The notes beneath the pieces are model-generated. The model was not told where the DNA came from, searched no databases, and saw only the letters and a program-made list of their open reading frames with translations. From the NCBI GenBank assembly GCA_016844545.1, contig JAENJC010000088.1, positions 1 to 15,309 on the forward strand: DNA of 15,309 bases, given 5' to 3'. The stretch is from Deltaproteobacteria bacterium. GTDB taxonomy: Bacteria > Desulfobacterota > JAENJC01. The position numbers were made by a program, and so were the translations under genes. Shown here piece by piece: positions 1 to 6,869 of the stretch (position 1 is its first letter; the number at the start of each line of letters is the position of its first letter).

Positions 1-99
1 TCTCAACTTGGCGGCAGAGACCATCTTCATGGCCTTGGTTATCTGCTGGGTGTTCTTTACGCTCTTTATTCTCTTTTTTATATCTCTTAAATTAGCCAT
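1..99 (-). CDS. atpG: ATP synthase F1 gamma subunit, N-terminal fragment (cut by window edge)
   Basis: Only the first 33 codons are present; the gene continues past base 1 on the minus strand. The translation begins MANLRDIKKRIKSVKNTQQI and goes on with TKAMKMVSAAKLR. This is the highly conserved N-terminal helix of F1 gamma, the part that enters the alpha3beta3 hexamer as the rotor shaft. The ATG is at 99-97. It follows atpA in the usual order, after a gap of about 106 nt that holds a degenerate dispersed repeat. Identification is secure despite the short fragment because this motif is diagnostic; nothing can be said about the rest of the protein. Confidence 0.95.
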   Translation of the reverse strand, partial: MANLRDIKKRIKSVKNTQQITKAMKMVSAAKLR

Positions 100-132
100 C
101 TAAACCCCAAACTCAGAACTGCAAATCCTATT

Positions 133-205
133 TTAACCGCAGAGGCGCAGAGAAAGTCCTTTTGCTTGCTCTCTACTCTTACGTCTCAGCGTTTTTTATA
201 TTAGC
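133..205. repeat. Degenerate interrupted palindrome between atpA and atpG
   Basis: The left arm AACCGCAGAGGCGCAGAG (135-152) is roughly complementary to sequence around 181-192 (CGTCTCAGCG). It resembles the cleaner element at 1742-1812 in the next intergenic gap. Dispersed elements of the type 'AACCGCAGAGGCGCAGAG' are a known kind of intergenic repeat in bacterial genomes. Its role here is unknown; it lies inside an operon, so it should be transcribed and could form a stem in the mRNA. Confidence 0.5.
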
Positions 206-1714
206 TTAAGCCACAAATATTTTATTAAAGGCCTCAAGGGCGGTCTTGATCTTTCCCTTTACCTCGTCGTCCAGCTGCTTCTTTTCCTTGATGGCGGCGA
301 ATACCTCCGGGTGTCTTGACTCAACAAAAGACATGAGCTCGCTCTCGTATTTCTTCAGGGCCGCTACAGGATAACTGTCCAGATACCCGTTAATAGCGGC
401 AAATATGATCAGCACCTGCTTCTCAACAGGGCTAGGCGAATACTGCGGCTGCTTTAGAATCTCTACAAGCCTGCTGCCCCTTGAAAGCTGCATCTGAGTT
501 GCCTTGTCAAGGTCGCTTCCGAACTGGGCAAATGCTGCAACCTCTCTGTACTGGGCCAGGTCGAGCCTGAGTGTTCCCGCAACCTGCTTCATCGCCTTTA
601 TCTGAGCTGAACCTCCCACCCTGGATACCGAGAGACCCACGTTGATGGCCGGTCTTACACCGGCATAGAAGAGGTCTGACTCCAGGTATATCTGGCCGTC
701 TGTAATAGAAATAACGTTGGTAGGAACATAAGCGGAAACGTCCCCTGCCTGGGTCTCAATGATAGGAAGGGCAGTGAGTGAACCAGCACCCATTGCATCG
801 CTGAGCTTTGCAGCCCTTTCGAGAAGTCTTGAATGGAGATAGAAAACGTCTCCTGGATATGCCTCTCTGCCCGGCGGCCTCCTGAGTAGGAGTGAAAGCT
901 GCCTATAGGCCACTGCGTGCTTTGAGAGGTCGTCGTATACGATAAGGGCATGCTTCCCGCTGTCCCTGAAGTACTCTCCCATTGTAACGCCACAATATGG
1001 AGCTATGAACTGAAGCGGAGCCGATTCGCTGGCTGTGGCGGATACCACTATGCTGAACTCCATGGCCCCGTATTTTGTAAGTGTATCCACAACCCTTGCC
1101 ACGGTAGAACGCTTCTGGCCGATGGCGACATAGATACAGACGCAGTTCTGACCCTTCTGGTTAATTATGGTGTCAAGTGCAACGGCGGTCTTTCCGGTTT
1201 GCCTGTCACCGATGATAAGTTCCCTCTGGCCGCGTCCGATCGGGATCATCCCGTCAATAGCCTTGATGCCGGTTTGCAAGGGCTCGTGAACTGATTTTCT
1301 GGCCACAATGCCGGGGGCCTTTATCTCCATCTTCCTGAAGTTCTTGGCCTCAATTGGACCCTTGCCGTCGATAGGCTGGCCGAGAGCGTCAACAACTCTT
1401 CCTATAAGCTCTTCACCGACAGGTACCTGGACGATCTTACCCGTTCTCTTTACAATGTCCCCTTCCTTTATGAGGTGGCCTTCGCCGAGAATAGCGGCTC
1501 CGACATTGGCCTCTTCGAGGTTCAGCACCATGCCGTATATGTTATGAGGGAACTCGAGGAGCTCACCTGCCATGGCCTTTTCGAGACCATAGATACGGGC
1601 AATACCGTCACCCACCATGAGGACCGTCCCGGTCTCACTCATCTCAACTTTTTTCTCGTAGTCCTTGATCTGCGTCTTGATTATCTCGCTAATCTCTTCT
1701 GCTCGAATCTGCAT
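206..1714 (-). CDS. atpA: ATP synthase F1 alpha subunit
   Basis: This 502-residue protein has the normal length for F1 alpha, the regulatory, non-catalytic nucleotide-binding subunit of the alpha3beta3 hexamer on the cytoplasmic side of the membrane. Visible marks are the N-terminal beta-barrel (about 25-95), Walker A GDRQTGKT (169-176), Walker B LIVYDD (257-262), the RRPPGREAYPGDVFYLHSRLLER stretch in two parts (from 278), and SVSRVGG (362-368) with the arginine finger Arg365 that reaches into the catalytic beta site. The ATG at 1714 has AAGGGG at 1721-1726, 6 nt upstream. It lies between atpH and atpG in the usual order, but separated from each by repeat-bearing gaps of 154 and 106 nt, which is wide for an atp operon. 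The six-frame ORFs inside it are spurious. Confidence 0.99.
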   Translation of the reverse strand: MQIRAEEISEIIKTQIKDYEKKVEMSETGTVLMVGDGIARIYGLEKAMAGELLEFPHNIYGMVLNLEEANVGAAILGEGHLIKEGDIVKRTGKIVQVPVGEELIGRVVDALGQPIDGKGPIEAKNFRKMEIKAPGIVARKSVHEPLQTGIKAIDGMIPIGRGQRELIIGDRQTGKTAVALDTIINQKGQNCVCIYVAIGQKRSTVARVVDTLTKYGAMEFSIVVSATASESAPLQFIAPYCGVTMGEYFRDSGKHALIVYDDLSKHAVAYRQLSLLLRRPPGREAYPGDVFYLHSRLLERAAKLSDAMGAGSLTALPIIETQAGDVSAYVPTNVISITDGQIYLESDLFYAGVRPAINVGLSVSRVGGSAQIKAMKQVAGTLRLDLAQYREVAAFAQFGSDLDKATQMQLSRGSRLVEILKQPQYSPSPVEKQVLIIFAAINGYLDSYPVAALKKYESELMSFVESRHPEVFAAIKEKKQLDDEVKGKIKTALEAFNKIFVA

Positions 1715-1741
1715 TTTTTACCCCTTACAAAGATAGATTTT

Positions 1742-1812
1742 TAACCACGGAGACACAGAGGGCACAGAGGGCACAGAGAAAATATTATATTTTCCTCAGC
1801 GTCTCCGTGGTA
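1742..1812. repeat. Dispersed interrupted palindrome in the atpH-atpA gap
   Basis: Perfect 11-bp arms ACCACGGAGAC (1744-1754) and GTCTCCGTGGT (1801-1811) enclose tandem copies of a GGCACAGAG unit (about 1760-1778) and an A+T-rich loop. A run of seven T follows on the plus strand (1814-1820), so the hairpin would look like a terminator for plus-strand transcription, although the genes run on the minus strand. It belongs to a widespread class of intergenic repeats ('CCACGGAGACACAGAG'); a relative sits at 133-205. Function unknown. Confidence 0.7.
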
Positions 1813-1830
1813 GTTTTTTTATCTTTAAAT

Positions 1831-1864
1831 CCACTGACCACTGTCCACTGACGACTGAGCACTG
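1831..1864. repeat. Degenerate short tandem repeat of CCACTGACCACTG type
   Basis: Three to four degenerate copies of an ACCACTG/GTCCACTGAC-like unit lie just after the atpH stop. The reverse complement of this block closely resembles the sequence at 5171-5203, so it is a dispersed element rather than a local accident. No coding potential and no clear role. Confidence 0.55.
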
Positions 1865-1868
1865 CTTT

Positions 1869-2414
1869 TCAGGCCGCCTTCATTATATTATCTTTTAGCT
1901 TATGAAGCTGGGTCCTTATGCTGCCGTCATATATAATGTCACCAATCTTAATGACAACTCCTCCTAAAAGGGCAGGATCAACCTCTGAGCTAAGGGAAAC
2001 CTTCTTTCCTGTCTTCTTCTCAAGGGAGCTTACTATTTCCTTAATGAGAGGTTCGGTAAGCTGCGATGCCGTTACAACAGTGGCCTTCATACGCCCTGCC
2101 TTCTCGTCGGAGAGTCCCTGATAAGACCTCAATATATCTGGGAGGAGCGAAAGTCTTCCCCTGTCAACTAACAACAGAAGGAAGTTTTTAGTAGTTGAGC
2201 TGAAACCCTTTTTCACTGCAATGGCCTCAACTACAGCCCTCTTTGCCTCTGCATCATGCTGCGGATTAAGCAGGATCCCCCTGAGGGATTCATTAGCATC
2301 AAGGGCCGAAACAACGGCCTCTATCTCCTGTCCTATCCTTTCGAACTCCCCAGTATCAACTCCCAGGGAGAAGACCGCCTTTGCATATCTCTGTGCTGCT
2401 GCCCCTGTCTTCAA
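1869..2414 (-). CDS. atpH: ATP synthase F1 delta subunit (OSCP)
   Basis: This 181-residue protein is a typical-length delta subunit, which ties the top of F1 to the peripheral b/b' stalk. It opens with KTGAAAQRYAKAVFSLG, the usual delta start (family pattern A-RYA-ALF), and ends with the conserved strand pattern DPALLGGVVIKIGDIIYDGSIRTQLHKLK. The start codon is TTG (2414-2412), not ATG. The choice is supported by GGAGGT at 2420-2425, 5 nt upstream, and by the conserved N-terminus. The TTG overlaps the atpF TGA stop, so translation is probably coupled to atpF. The codons after it match the family directly, and no upstream ATG gives a better fit. Confidence 0.97.
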   Translation of the reverse strand: MKTGAAAQRYAKAVFSLGVDTGEFERIGQEIEAVVSALDANESLRGILLNPQHDAEAKRAVVEAIAVKKGFSSTTKNFLLLLVDRGRLSLLPDILRSYQGLSDEKAGRMKATVVTASQLTEPLIKEIVSSLEKKTGKKVSLSSEVDPALLGGVVIKIGDIIYDGSIRTQLHKLKDNIMKAA

Positions 2415-2965
2415 TGGATACCTCCTGAAGCGGAAAGGTATTCCATTATCAGTCTCTCCTGGTCAGATCCCTTTATCTCTCTTTTAAGCTTTTCTTCCGT
2501 CATCTCAGCAATGAGGTTCGCCGTCTCTTCCTTAATGGCCAGGCTGGCCTTCTTTATCTCCTGCTCCGCTGAAAACTGGGCCTGCTCCTTTATCCTCAGG
2601 GCTGCCTTATTTGCCTCTTCAACGATCCTCGCCTTTTCCTTGTTCCCCTCGTCTATAAGGGAATCCTTCAATGCCTTGGCCTCGTCAGTCAGCCTTTCCA
2701 TCTTTTCCTGGTATTCTTTATACCTCTTCTCAGCATCGATCCTGACCAACCTGGCCTCATCAAGAGCCCTCCTGATACCTTCGCTGCGGGAGGCAAGGTA
2801 ATCTCTGAGTGGTTTTGCAAGGACTATATATAGTACGGTAATCAGGATAGCGAAGTTTATGAACCTGTAGGTCATGTCCAGCAACTCGCTTCTGTGAGCC
2901 TCTTCGGCAAAGGATGCTGAGGTTGTCAGCATGAAGAGGAAAAAATAGGAGGCTATTCTAAGCAC
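2411..2965 (-). CDS. atpF: ATP synthase Fo b subunit
   Basis: This 184-residue protein forms half of the peripheral stator stalk. The N-terminus (MLRIASYFFLFMLTTSASFAEEAH) looks like a signal sequence ahead of the real membrane anchor (about 35-55, INFAILITVLYIVLAKPL). A long charged helix of heptad character follows (about 60-170) that dimerises with b'. An extra N-terminal signal-like segment is found in b subunits of some Desulfobacterota-like bacteria. The start is GTG (2965-2963), overlapping the last base of the atpF' stop codon, with GGGGAGG about 9 nt upstream. It also overlaps atpH by 4 nt. The b/b' pairing means two different chains build the stalk. Confidence 0.95.
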   Translation of the reverse strand: MLRIASYFFLFMLTTSASFAEEAHRSELLDMTYRFINFAILITVLYIVLAKPLRDYLASRSEGIRRALDEARLVRIDAEKRYKEYQEKMERLTDEAKALKDSLIDEGNKEKARIVEEANKAALRIKEQAQFSAEQEIKKASLAIKEETANLIAEMTEEKLKREIKGSDQERLIMEYLSASGGIH

Positions 2966-3390
2966 TAGGCCGACCTCCCCAAAAGTTTCTCGGCCATATT
3001 AGAGGAAAGAGAGACTGCCTCTTTTCTCAGGGTCTCTCTGGCAATACCTACTTCTTTTTCTATCCTTCCCTTTATCTCTGAGAGTATTTCTTCAGATGTC
3101 TTGTAGGCGCTTTTTATAATTTCCTGTTCCCTATCTGTCCCTTCCTTCCTTAACCTGTTCCTCTCCTCGATGGCCTTAAGCTTAACATCATTCAGTGTGG
3201 CCTCATACTTGAGGCGCATCTTCTCAACCTCTGACTCCATCCCCCTGGCATCTGCGCCGGGGTCCTTTATCCTCTTATCCCTCTCTTCAAGCAAGGCTGC
3301 CATGGGCCTGAAGACAAAACGGTTCAGAACGAGCATGAGGACCAGGAACAGCCCCATCTGGATAAAGAGTGTGAAATTTAAACTTATCAT
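2965..3390 (-). CDS. atpF': ATP synthase Fo b' subunit
   Basis: This 141-residue second b-type subunit is the first gene of the operon fragment. It has a short N-terminal membrane helix (about 5-24), then the b-family motif RFVFRPMAALLEERDKRI and a charged coiled-coil helix running to the C-terminus. Paired atpF'/atpF genes (also called atpX/atpF) are known from cyanobacteria, photosynthetic bacteria, and several Desulfobacterota and Nitrospirota. The ATG at 3390 has only a weak ribosome-binding sequence, and a 14-bp dyad (3392-3405) sits directly against it. No atpI, atpB or atpE precedes it here: the divergent NTase operon follows, so the a and c subunits must be encoded elsewhere, a split layout known from the same phyla. 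Confidence 0.93.
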   Translation of the reverse strand: MISLNFTLFIQMGLFLVLMLVLNRFVFRPMAALLEERDKRIKDPGADARGMESEVEKMRLKYEATLNDVKLKAIEERNRLRKEGTDREQEIIKSAYKTSEEILSEIKGRIEKEVGIARETLRKEAVSLSSNMAEKLLGRSA

Positions 3391-3391
3391 T

Positions 3392-3405
3392 AAAACGCTC
3401 GTTTT
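3392..3405. promoter_or_regulatory. 14-bp dyad abutting the atpF' start codon
   Basis: AAAACG (3392-3397) and CGTTTT (3400-3405) form perfect arms around two bases, 1 nt from the atpF' ATG. In RNA this hairpin would overlay the expected ribosome-binding position; in DNA it could be an operator. Which, if either, is unknown. Confidence 0.4.
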
Positions 3406-3422
3406 TAGGGGCAGTTAAGGAA

Positions 3423-3443
3423 TAACCAGTACTTTTCTGGTTA
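3423..3443. promoter_or_regulatory. Stem-loop in the atp operon leader
   Basis: TAACCAG (3423-3429) and CTGGTTA (3437-3443) are perfect 7-bp arms around a 7-base loop. It lies about 80-100 nt into the predicted atp leader transcript. There is no T-run after it on the minus strand, so it is not a standard terminator; an mRNA stability or translation role is possible. Confidence 0.45.
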
Positions 3444-3529
3444 AGCCTTTACGGCCCCTTATGCCGTTCCCGCCATCCTGATGTCCAAGTTAAATTTGAA
3501 CGATGGCTTAGGTTATTTAAAACCTGAAA

Positions 3530-3558
3530 AAAATATCATTCGATATTTGATTTGTCAA
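3530..3558 (-). promoter_or_regulatory. Sigma70-type promoter of the atp operon
   Basis: On the minus strand, TTGACA (3558-3553) is followed after exactly 17 bp by TATTTT (3535-3530). This predicts a start of transcription near 3522-3524 and a leader of roughly 130 nt before atpF'. A dyad AATATC/GATATT (3532-3537, 3542-3547) overlaps the -10 box and the spacer and is a candidate operator. Confidence 0.7.
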
Positions 3559-3590
3559 GGTATTTTTAGGAGTTTTTAAGGAGTTTTACT

Positions 3591-3618
3591 TTGCGCCGGG
3601 CATTCTTTGATGTATAGT
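3591..3618 (+). promoter_or_regulatory. Probable promoter of the NTase-TPM-LemA operon
   Basis: TTGCGC (3591-3596), a 16-bp spacer and TATAGT (3613-3618) would start RNA near 3625, giving a short leader with GGAGG at 3641-3645. It faces away from the atp promoter. The -35 box is only partly consensus. Confidence 0.5.
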
Positions 3619-3651
3619 AGCTCCATATTTCCTACCCAACGGAGGTCGCTG

Positions 3652-4404
3652 ATGGAACCTATTGCCCACCTTGACAAGAATACATACAGCGTGTTGACCA
3701 CCCTGATAGATGATGTCTCCCTTCTCTGCAAGGACAAGGTGATGGCCGTCTACCTGTATGGGGGCGCCGCAGGGAAGGGGTATGTCCCGGGGAGGTCTAA
3801 CCTGAACACCCTGATAGTTTTAAAAAAGATAGAGATTGATGCGCTTATGGGAATTGCCAGAATATATAAAAAGGGGGTAAAGGTGAGGGTTGTGGCTCCC
3901 CTCGTACTTACCCCTGCCTACATAAGGTCATCAGTAGATGTCTTCCCTATTGAGTTCCTCGATATAAAGGAGAACTCGATATTGCTGACAGGGGTGGATC
4001 TCTTGAAGGAGGTCGCAATAGACCTTTCCCGTCTAAGGGAGCAGTGCGAAAGGGAGATAAAAGGTCAACTGGTGCGTTTTAGAGGTTCCTTCCTTGAGGT
4101 CGAGGGAGACCGGAAAGGGATGGAACAGCTTGTTATTAAAGCGATATCAAGTCTCATATTCCCTCTAAAAAATATCCTCAGGATTGTGAATCATCAGATA
4201 CCGGAAGGCAGCGACGCAGTCATAAGGAGCTGCTGTAAGACAATGAATGTAATCGATACCCCATTTCTTGAGGCATGGGCGATGAAAAAAGAAGGGCGTA
4301 AGGTCTCTCTTGAAGGACTCTATGCCTTGATTTCCGGTTATATGAGCGCCATTGAAGAGATCTCTAATAAGATTGATGCGATGAAGGCTGAGGGAGGGTT
4401 ATGA
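3652..4404 (+). CDS. Nucleotidyltransferase-fold protein with degenerate active site
   Basis: The start is set at ATG 3652 because GGAGG (3641-3645) lies 6 nt upstream and the candidate -10 box at 3613-3618 would fall inside a longer ORF that starts near 3607. The product is 250 residues. Residues 30-56 (MAVYLYGGAAGKG, then VPGRSNLNTLIVL) match the DNA polymerase beta-type NTase signature GS(x)nSDxD, but the two metal-binding Asp are Asn50 and Asn52. FPIEFLDIKEN (98-108) is typical of the third strand in this fold, with Asp104. The rest is helical and unrecognised. The loss of both Asp suggests it no longer transfers nucleotides and may instead bind a nucleotide or a partner; that is inference. 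It overlaps the next gene by 4 nt (ATGA), so it is probably made together with the TPM protein. Confidence 0.8.
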   Translation: MEPIAHLDKNTYSVLTTLIDDVSLLCKDKVMAVYLYGGAAGKGYVPGRSNLNTLIVLKKIEIDALMGIARIYKKGVKVRVVAPLVLTPAYIRSSVDVFPIEFLDIKENSILLTGVDLLKEVAIDLSRLREQCEREIKGQLVRFRGSFLEVEGDRKGMEQLVIKAISSLIFPLKNILRIVNHQIPEGSDAVIRSCCKTMNVIDTPFLEAWAMKKEGRKVSLEGLYALISGYMSAIEEISNKIDAMKAEGGL

Positions 4405-5168
4405 AGGGACGTAAGCTTCCGATCCTTATCCCTTTCCTATTCATCCTGCTGATAGTAAAAGGGGCGAACGCAGCAGACAAGGTATTCCCTCCTCCATCAG
4501 GGTATGTAAACGACTTTGCCGGTGTTATTGATGCGGAGTACAAGAGATGGCTTAACTCTCTGACTGAAGAAATAAATAATAAGTCGACAGCCGAAGTTGC
4601 GGTGGTAACGATCCGGTCTTTCGAAGAGTATGGGTTTTCAGGGGTCGAAGAGGCCGCTGTAAAGCTCTTTGAGGAGTGGGGAGTAGGGAAAAAAGGAGTC
4701 GATAACGGCATCCTTGTTATTGCAGCTATAAAGGAGAGGAAGGTCCGGATCGAGGTTGGGTATGGCCTTGAAGGCCAGATTCCCGATGGCGCAGCCGGAG
4801 AGATTATTAGGACTGGAATCGTTCCTTATTTTAAAAAGCAGGAATTTGGCGCGGGCCTCTACAACGGGGTGCTGATGATTGCCGAGAGGATCAATGCCGA
4901 TGTGGGAGAAAAGGGCAAGAAGATAGACTCTACAAACTTTACTAATAACGACATTACAAATATAATCATCCTTGCCTTTATTGTCATTGGTATATTATTT
5001 GCCGGCATCATGAACAGCAGGCGTCGCAGCTCTTACCATGATAACGGCTTCTGGGGTTACGGCAGCGGAGGGTTCGGGGGTGGCGGCGGTTTCGGAGGTG
5101 GTTCCAGCGATTTCGGCGGCTTCGGAGGAGGAGGAAGCGGCGGAGGCGGGGCGAGTGGTGACTGGTAA
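4401..5168 (+). CDS. TPM-domain membrane protein (YgcG family)
   Basis: This 255-residue protein has a signal peptide (1-24, cleavage after GANA), a TPM domain (about 28-170), one membrane helix (about 188-207, NIIILAFIVIGILFAGIM) and a Gly/Ser-rich tail ending SGGGGASGDW. The hallmark GVDNGILVIAA...RKVRIEVGYGLEGQIPDG is clear. TPM domains occur outside the membrane facing the periplasm or lumen, some with acid phosphatase activity and some linked to photosystem or respiratory complex upkeep. The Gly-rich tail is standard for this family and not a repeat artefact. It starts in a 4-nt overlap with the NTase-fold gene, and lemA follows 77 nt later. TPM-LemA neighbours are common in bacteria, but their joint function is not established. 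Confidence 0.92.
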   Translation: MKGRKLPILIPFLFILLIVKGANAADKVFPPPSGYVNDFAGVIDAEYKRWLNSLTEEINNKSTAEVAVVTIRSFEEYGFSGVEEAAVKLFEEWGVGKKGVDNGILVIAAIKERKVRIEVGYGLEGQIPDGAAGEIIRTGIVPYFKKQEFGAGLYNGVLMIAERINADVGEKGKKIDSTNFTNNDITNIIILAFIVIGILFAGIMNSRRRSSYHDNGFWGYGSGGFGGGGGFGGGSSDFGGFGGGGSGGGGASGDW

Positions 5169-5170
5169 AA

Positions 5171-5203
5171 GGCAGTGGTCAGTGGCCAGTGGTCGGTAGT
5201 CAG
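5171..5203. repeat. Degenerate short tandem repeat of CAGTGGTCAGTGG type
   Basis: Several degenerate copies of a CAGTGGTC unit lie between the TPM gene and lemA. The block is near the reverse complement of the repeat at 1831-1864. It sits inside an operon and is presumably transcribed. Confidence 0.55.
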
Positions 5204-5245
5204 ATAGATTTTGAGGCGAGCATTAGAAAATAAAGGGGGTTTTAG

Positions 5246-5806
5246 ATGAAGACTTTAGGAATAGTTCTTGGTGTGCTGATTTTGATATCTGTCCTCTTTG
5301 CAGGGTGGATGATGGGGTATTACAACCGGTTCGTGAATATGGATGAAGGTATCAGAAACGCCTGGGCGCAGGTGGAAAATCAGCTCATGAGGCGGAACGA
5401 CCTGATACCTAACCTGGTCAACACTGTCAAGGGTTATGCAAGCCACGAAAAAGAGGTATTTACTAACATAGCTGACGCCAGGGCAAAATTGGGAGGGGCA
5501 AAGAGTGTGGGTGAAAAGATCGATGCTGCGAACGAGATGACATCGGCCCTATCAAGGCTCCTTGTTATAGTAGAACAGTATCCGCAACTCAAGGCAGACC
5601 AGTCCTTCAACAGGCTAATGGACGAGCTCGCAGGGACTGAAAACCGCCTTGCTGTAGAGAGGAAGAGGTATAACGACCATGTACAGGAATACAACCAGCT
5701 GAGGCGCAGAGTCCCGTCAAATATCATAGCAGGTGTTTTCGGATTTGCCGAGGCGGCATACTTCAAGGTTCCTGAGGCGGCAAAGGTGGATTTTGGGACG
5801 AAGTAA
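5246..5806 (+). CDS. lemA: LemA family membrane protein
   Basis: This 186-residue protein has the normal LemA length. It has one N-terminal membrane helix (about 5-24) followed by a helical domain carrying the family pattern: YNRFVNMDEGIRNAWAQVENQLMRRNDLIPNLVNTVKGYASHE in pieces from 26, AYPQL-like EQYPQLKAD (about 110-118), ELAGTENRLAVERKRYND (about 129-146) and a final FFxxAEAAYFKVPE-like segment. LemA proteins have a cytoplasmic helical bundle; their molecular role is poorly defined, with reports linking some to membrane or envelope physiology. GGGGGT upstream of ATG 5246 serves as the ribosome-binding site. It completes the NTase-TPM-LemA operon. Confidence 0.95.
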   Translation: MKTLGIVLGVLILISVLFAGWMMGYYNRFVNMDEGIRNAWAQVENQLMRRNDLIPNLVNTVKGYASHEKEVFTNIADARAKLGGAKSVGEKIDAANEMTSALSRLLVIVEQYPQLKADQSFNRLMDELAGTENRLAVERKRYNDHVQEYNQLRRRVPSNIIAGVFGFAEAAYFKVPEAAKVDFGTK

Positions 5807-5834
5807 ACCGGATTAGAAATACAATTGGGGAGCT

Positions 5835-6869
5835 ATGATGGCTGAACTAACTGAAAGGTTAAAGTACATTTTTTTAGATATCGTAAAATATACAAAAAGA
5901 AGTGTAGAAGCGCAGTCTGATGTTATTAAAGAGTTAAATAAAGCTGTAAAAGACTCGGTGAAAAAAAATGGGCTTCAACTAGAGAATATTATTTTTATCC
6001 CGACAGGTGACGGTATTTGTTTAGCTATCAGGGGAAATTTACCTTTTGATATTCATATGCTTATTGCAGTTGATATTTTAGCTAAGATACAAGAATATAA
6101 CGCAGCTCAAAAAGATACAGTGCGTCAGTTTGGTGTGAGAATAGGAATTAATGAGAATGTTGACAATATTATTGAAGATATTAATGGAAAAACTAATGTA
6201 GCTGGATCAGGAATAAATTTTGCCAGCAGAATTATGGACAATGCTGATGAAGGTCAAATTCTTGTTAGTACAGTTGTCTACGATATTTTGCAGGCCAGAG
6301 AAAAATATATGAGTTCATTCAAAAGCTATACTGCAACAATTAAACATGGTATTAAAATTCCCGTTTATCAATATATAAAAGAAGGTCTCGCAGGATTAAA
6401 TACGAGTGCCCCATCGATTTTATCAGATAAAAAAATAGTCTATTCTCTTAGTAAAAAGTCCGCTTATTATTTTGCCTATGCCATAAAAAACAAAGATATT
6501 CTCATTACTAAGACAAAGGGTGAATCATATAATTATGTTCCTGTTATTTTGCTATGGTATCTTGCCGAAGATTCATGTGAGATGGCTGTGTGTAGGGATT
6601 TTGATTCAGCAAATCTAAAACAGCCGGGCAATGGGAAGCTTTCTGTTGAAGAACAGTTTGATGTAATTGACTCAACATATTTTTGGATTTTGTGTAACCT
6701 ATCTGAATTCATAGTTGAAAGTCATCTCAATAAATTTCATAGAGATTCTTTTGAGGATGATAAATATGGAATCAAGTGTTGGTTCATAATTAACAAATAT
6801 GGACAACAGAAGTTAAAAAAGGACCATCCTGAAATATGGCAAGAATTTAGTTTAGATGACTATGTATAG
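5835..6869 (+). CDS. Class III nucleotide cyclase-like protein with novel C-terminal region
   Basis: This 344-residue protein starts at ATG 5835 or ATG 5838; GGGGAG (5827-5832) sits better for the second. Residues 8-170 follow the class III cyclase core: FLDIVKYT with metal-ligand Asp15, PTGDG with the second metal Asp59, FGVRIGIN (99-106), NVAGSGINFASRI (121-133) with Asn128 and Arg132 at the transition-state positions, and a DEGQILVSTVVYD tail. The adenine-specifying Lys and Asp appear as Ile55 and Ser125, so the base used cannot be predicted. Metal and transition-state residues are kept, so activity is plausible. Residues about 185-344 are hydrophobic/aromatic and acidic, without a fold I recognise. 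The gene is much richer in A+T than its neighbours, which suggests acquisition. No second-messenger effector lies next to it. Confidence 0.75.
   Translation: MMAELTERLKYIFLDIVKYTKRSVEAQSDVIKELNKAVKDSVKKNGLQLENIIFIPTGDGICLAIRGNLPFDIHMLIAVDILAKIQEYNAAQKDTVRQFGVRIGINENVDNIIEDINGKTNVAGSGINFASRIMDNADEGQILVSTVVYDILQAREKYMSSFKSYTATIKHGIKIPVYQYIKEGLAGLNTSAPSILSDKKIVYSLSKKSAYYFAYAIKNKDILITKTKGESYNYVPVILLWYLAEDSCEMAVCRDFDSANLKQPGNGKLSVEEQFDVIDSTYFWILCNLSEFIVESHLNKFHRDSFEDDKYGIKCWFIINKYGQQKLKKDHPEIWQEFSLDDYV

Noticed and set aside
655..1744. Plus- and minus-strand ORFs inside atpA
   Set aside because: They lie antisense to or out of frame with a clear full-length atpA and show no family signatures.
5835..6869. 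Calling the cyclase-like gene part of a Pycsar defence system
   Set aside because: No TIR or transmembrane effector sits next to it and the base specificity cannot be read; only a cyclase-like fold is supported.
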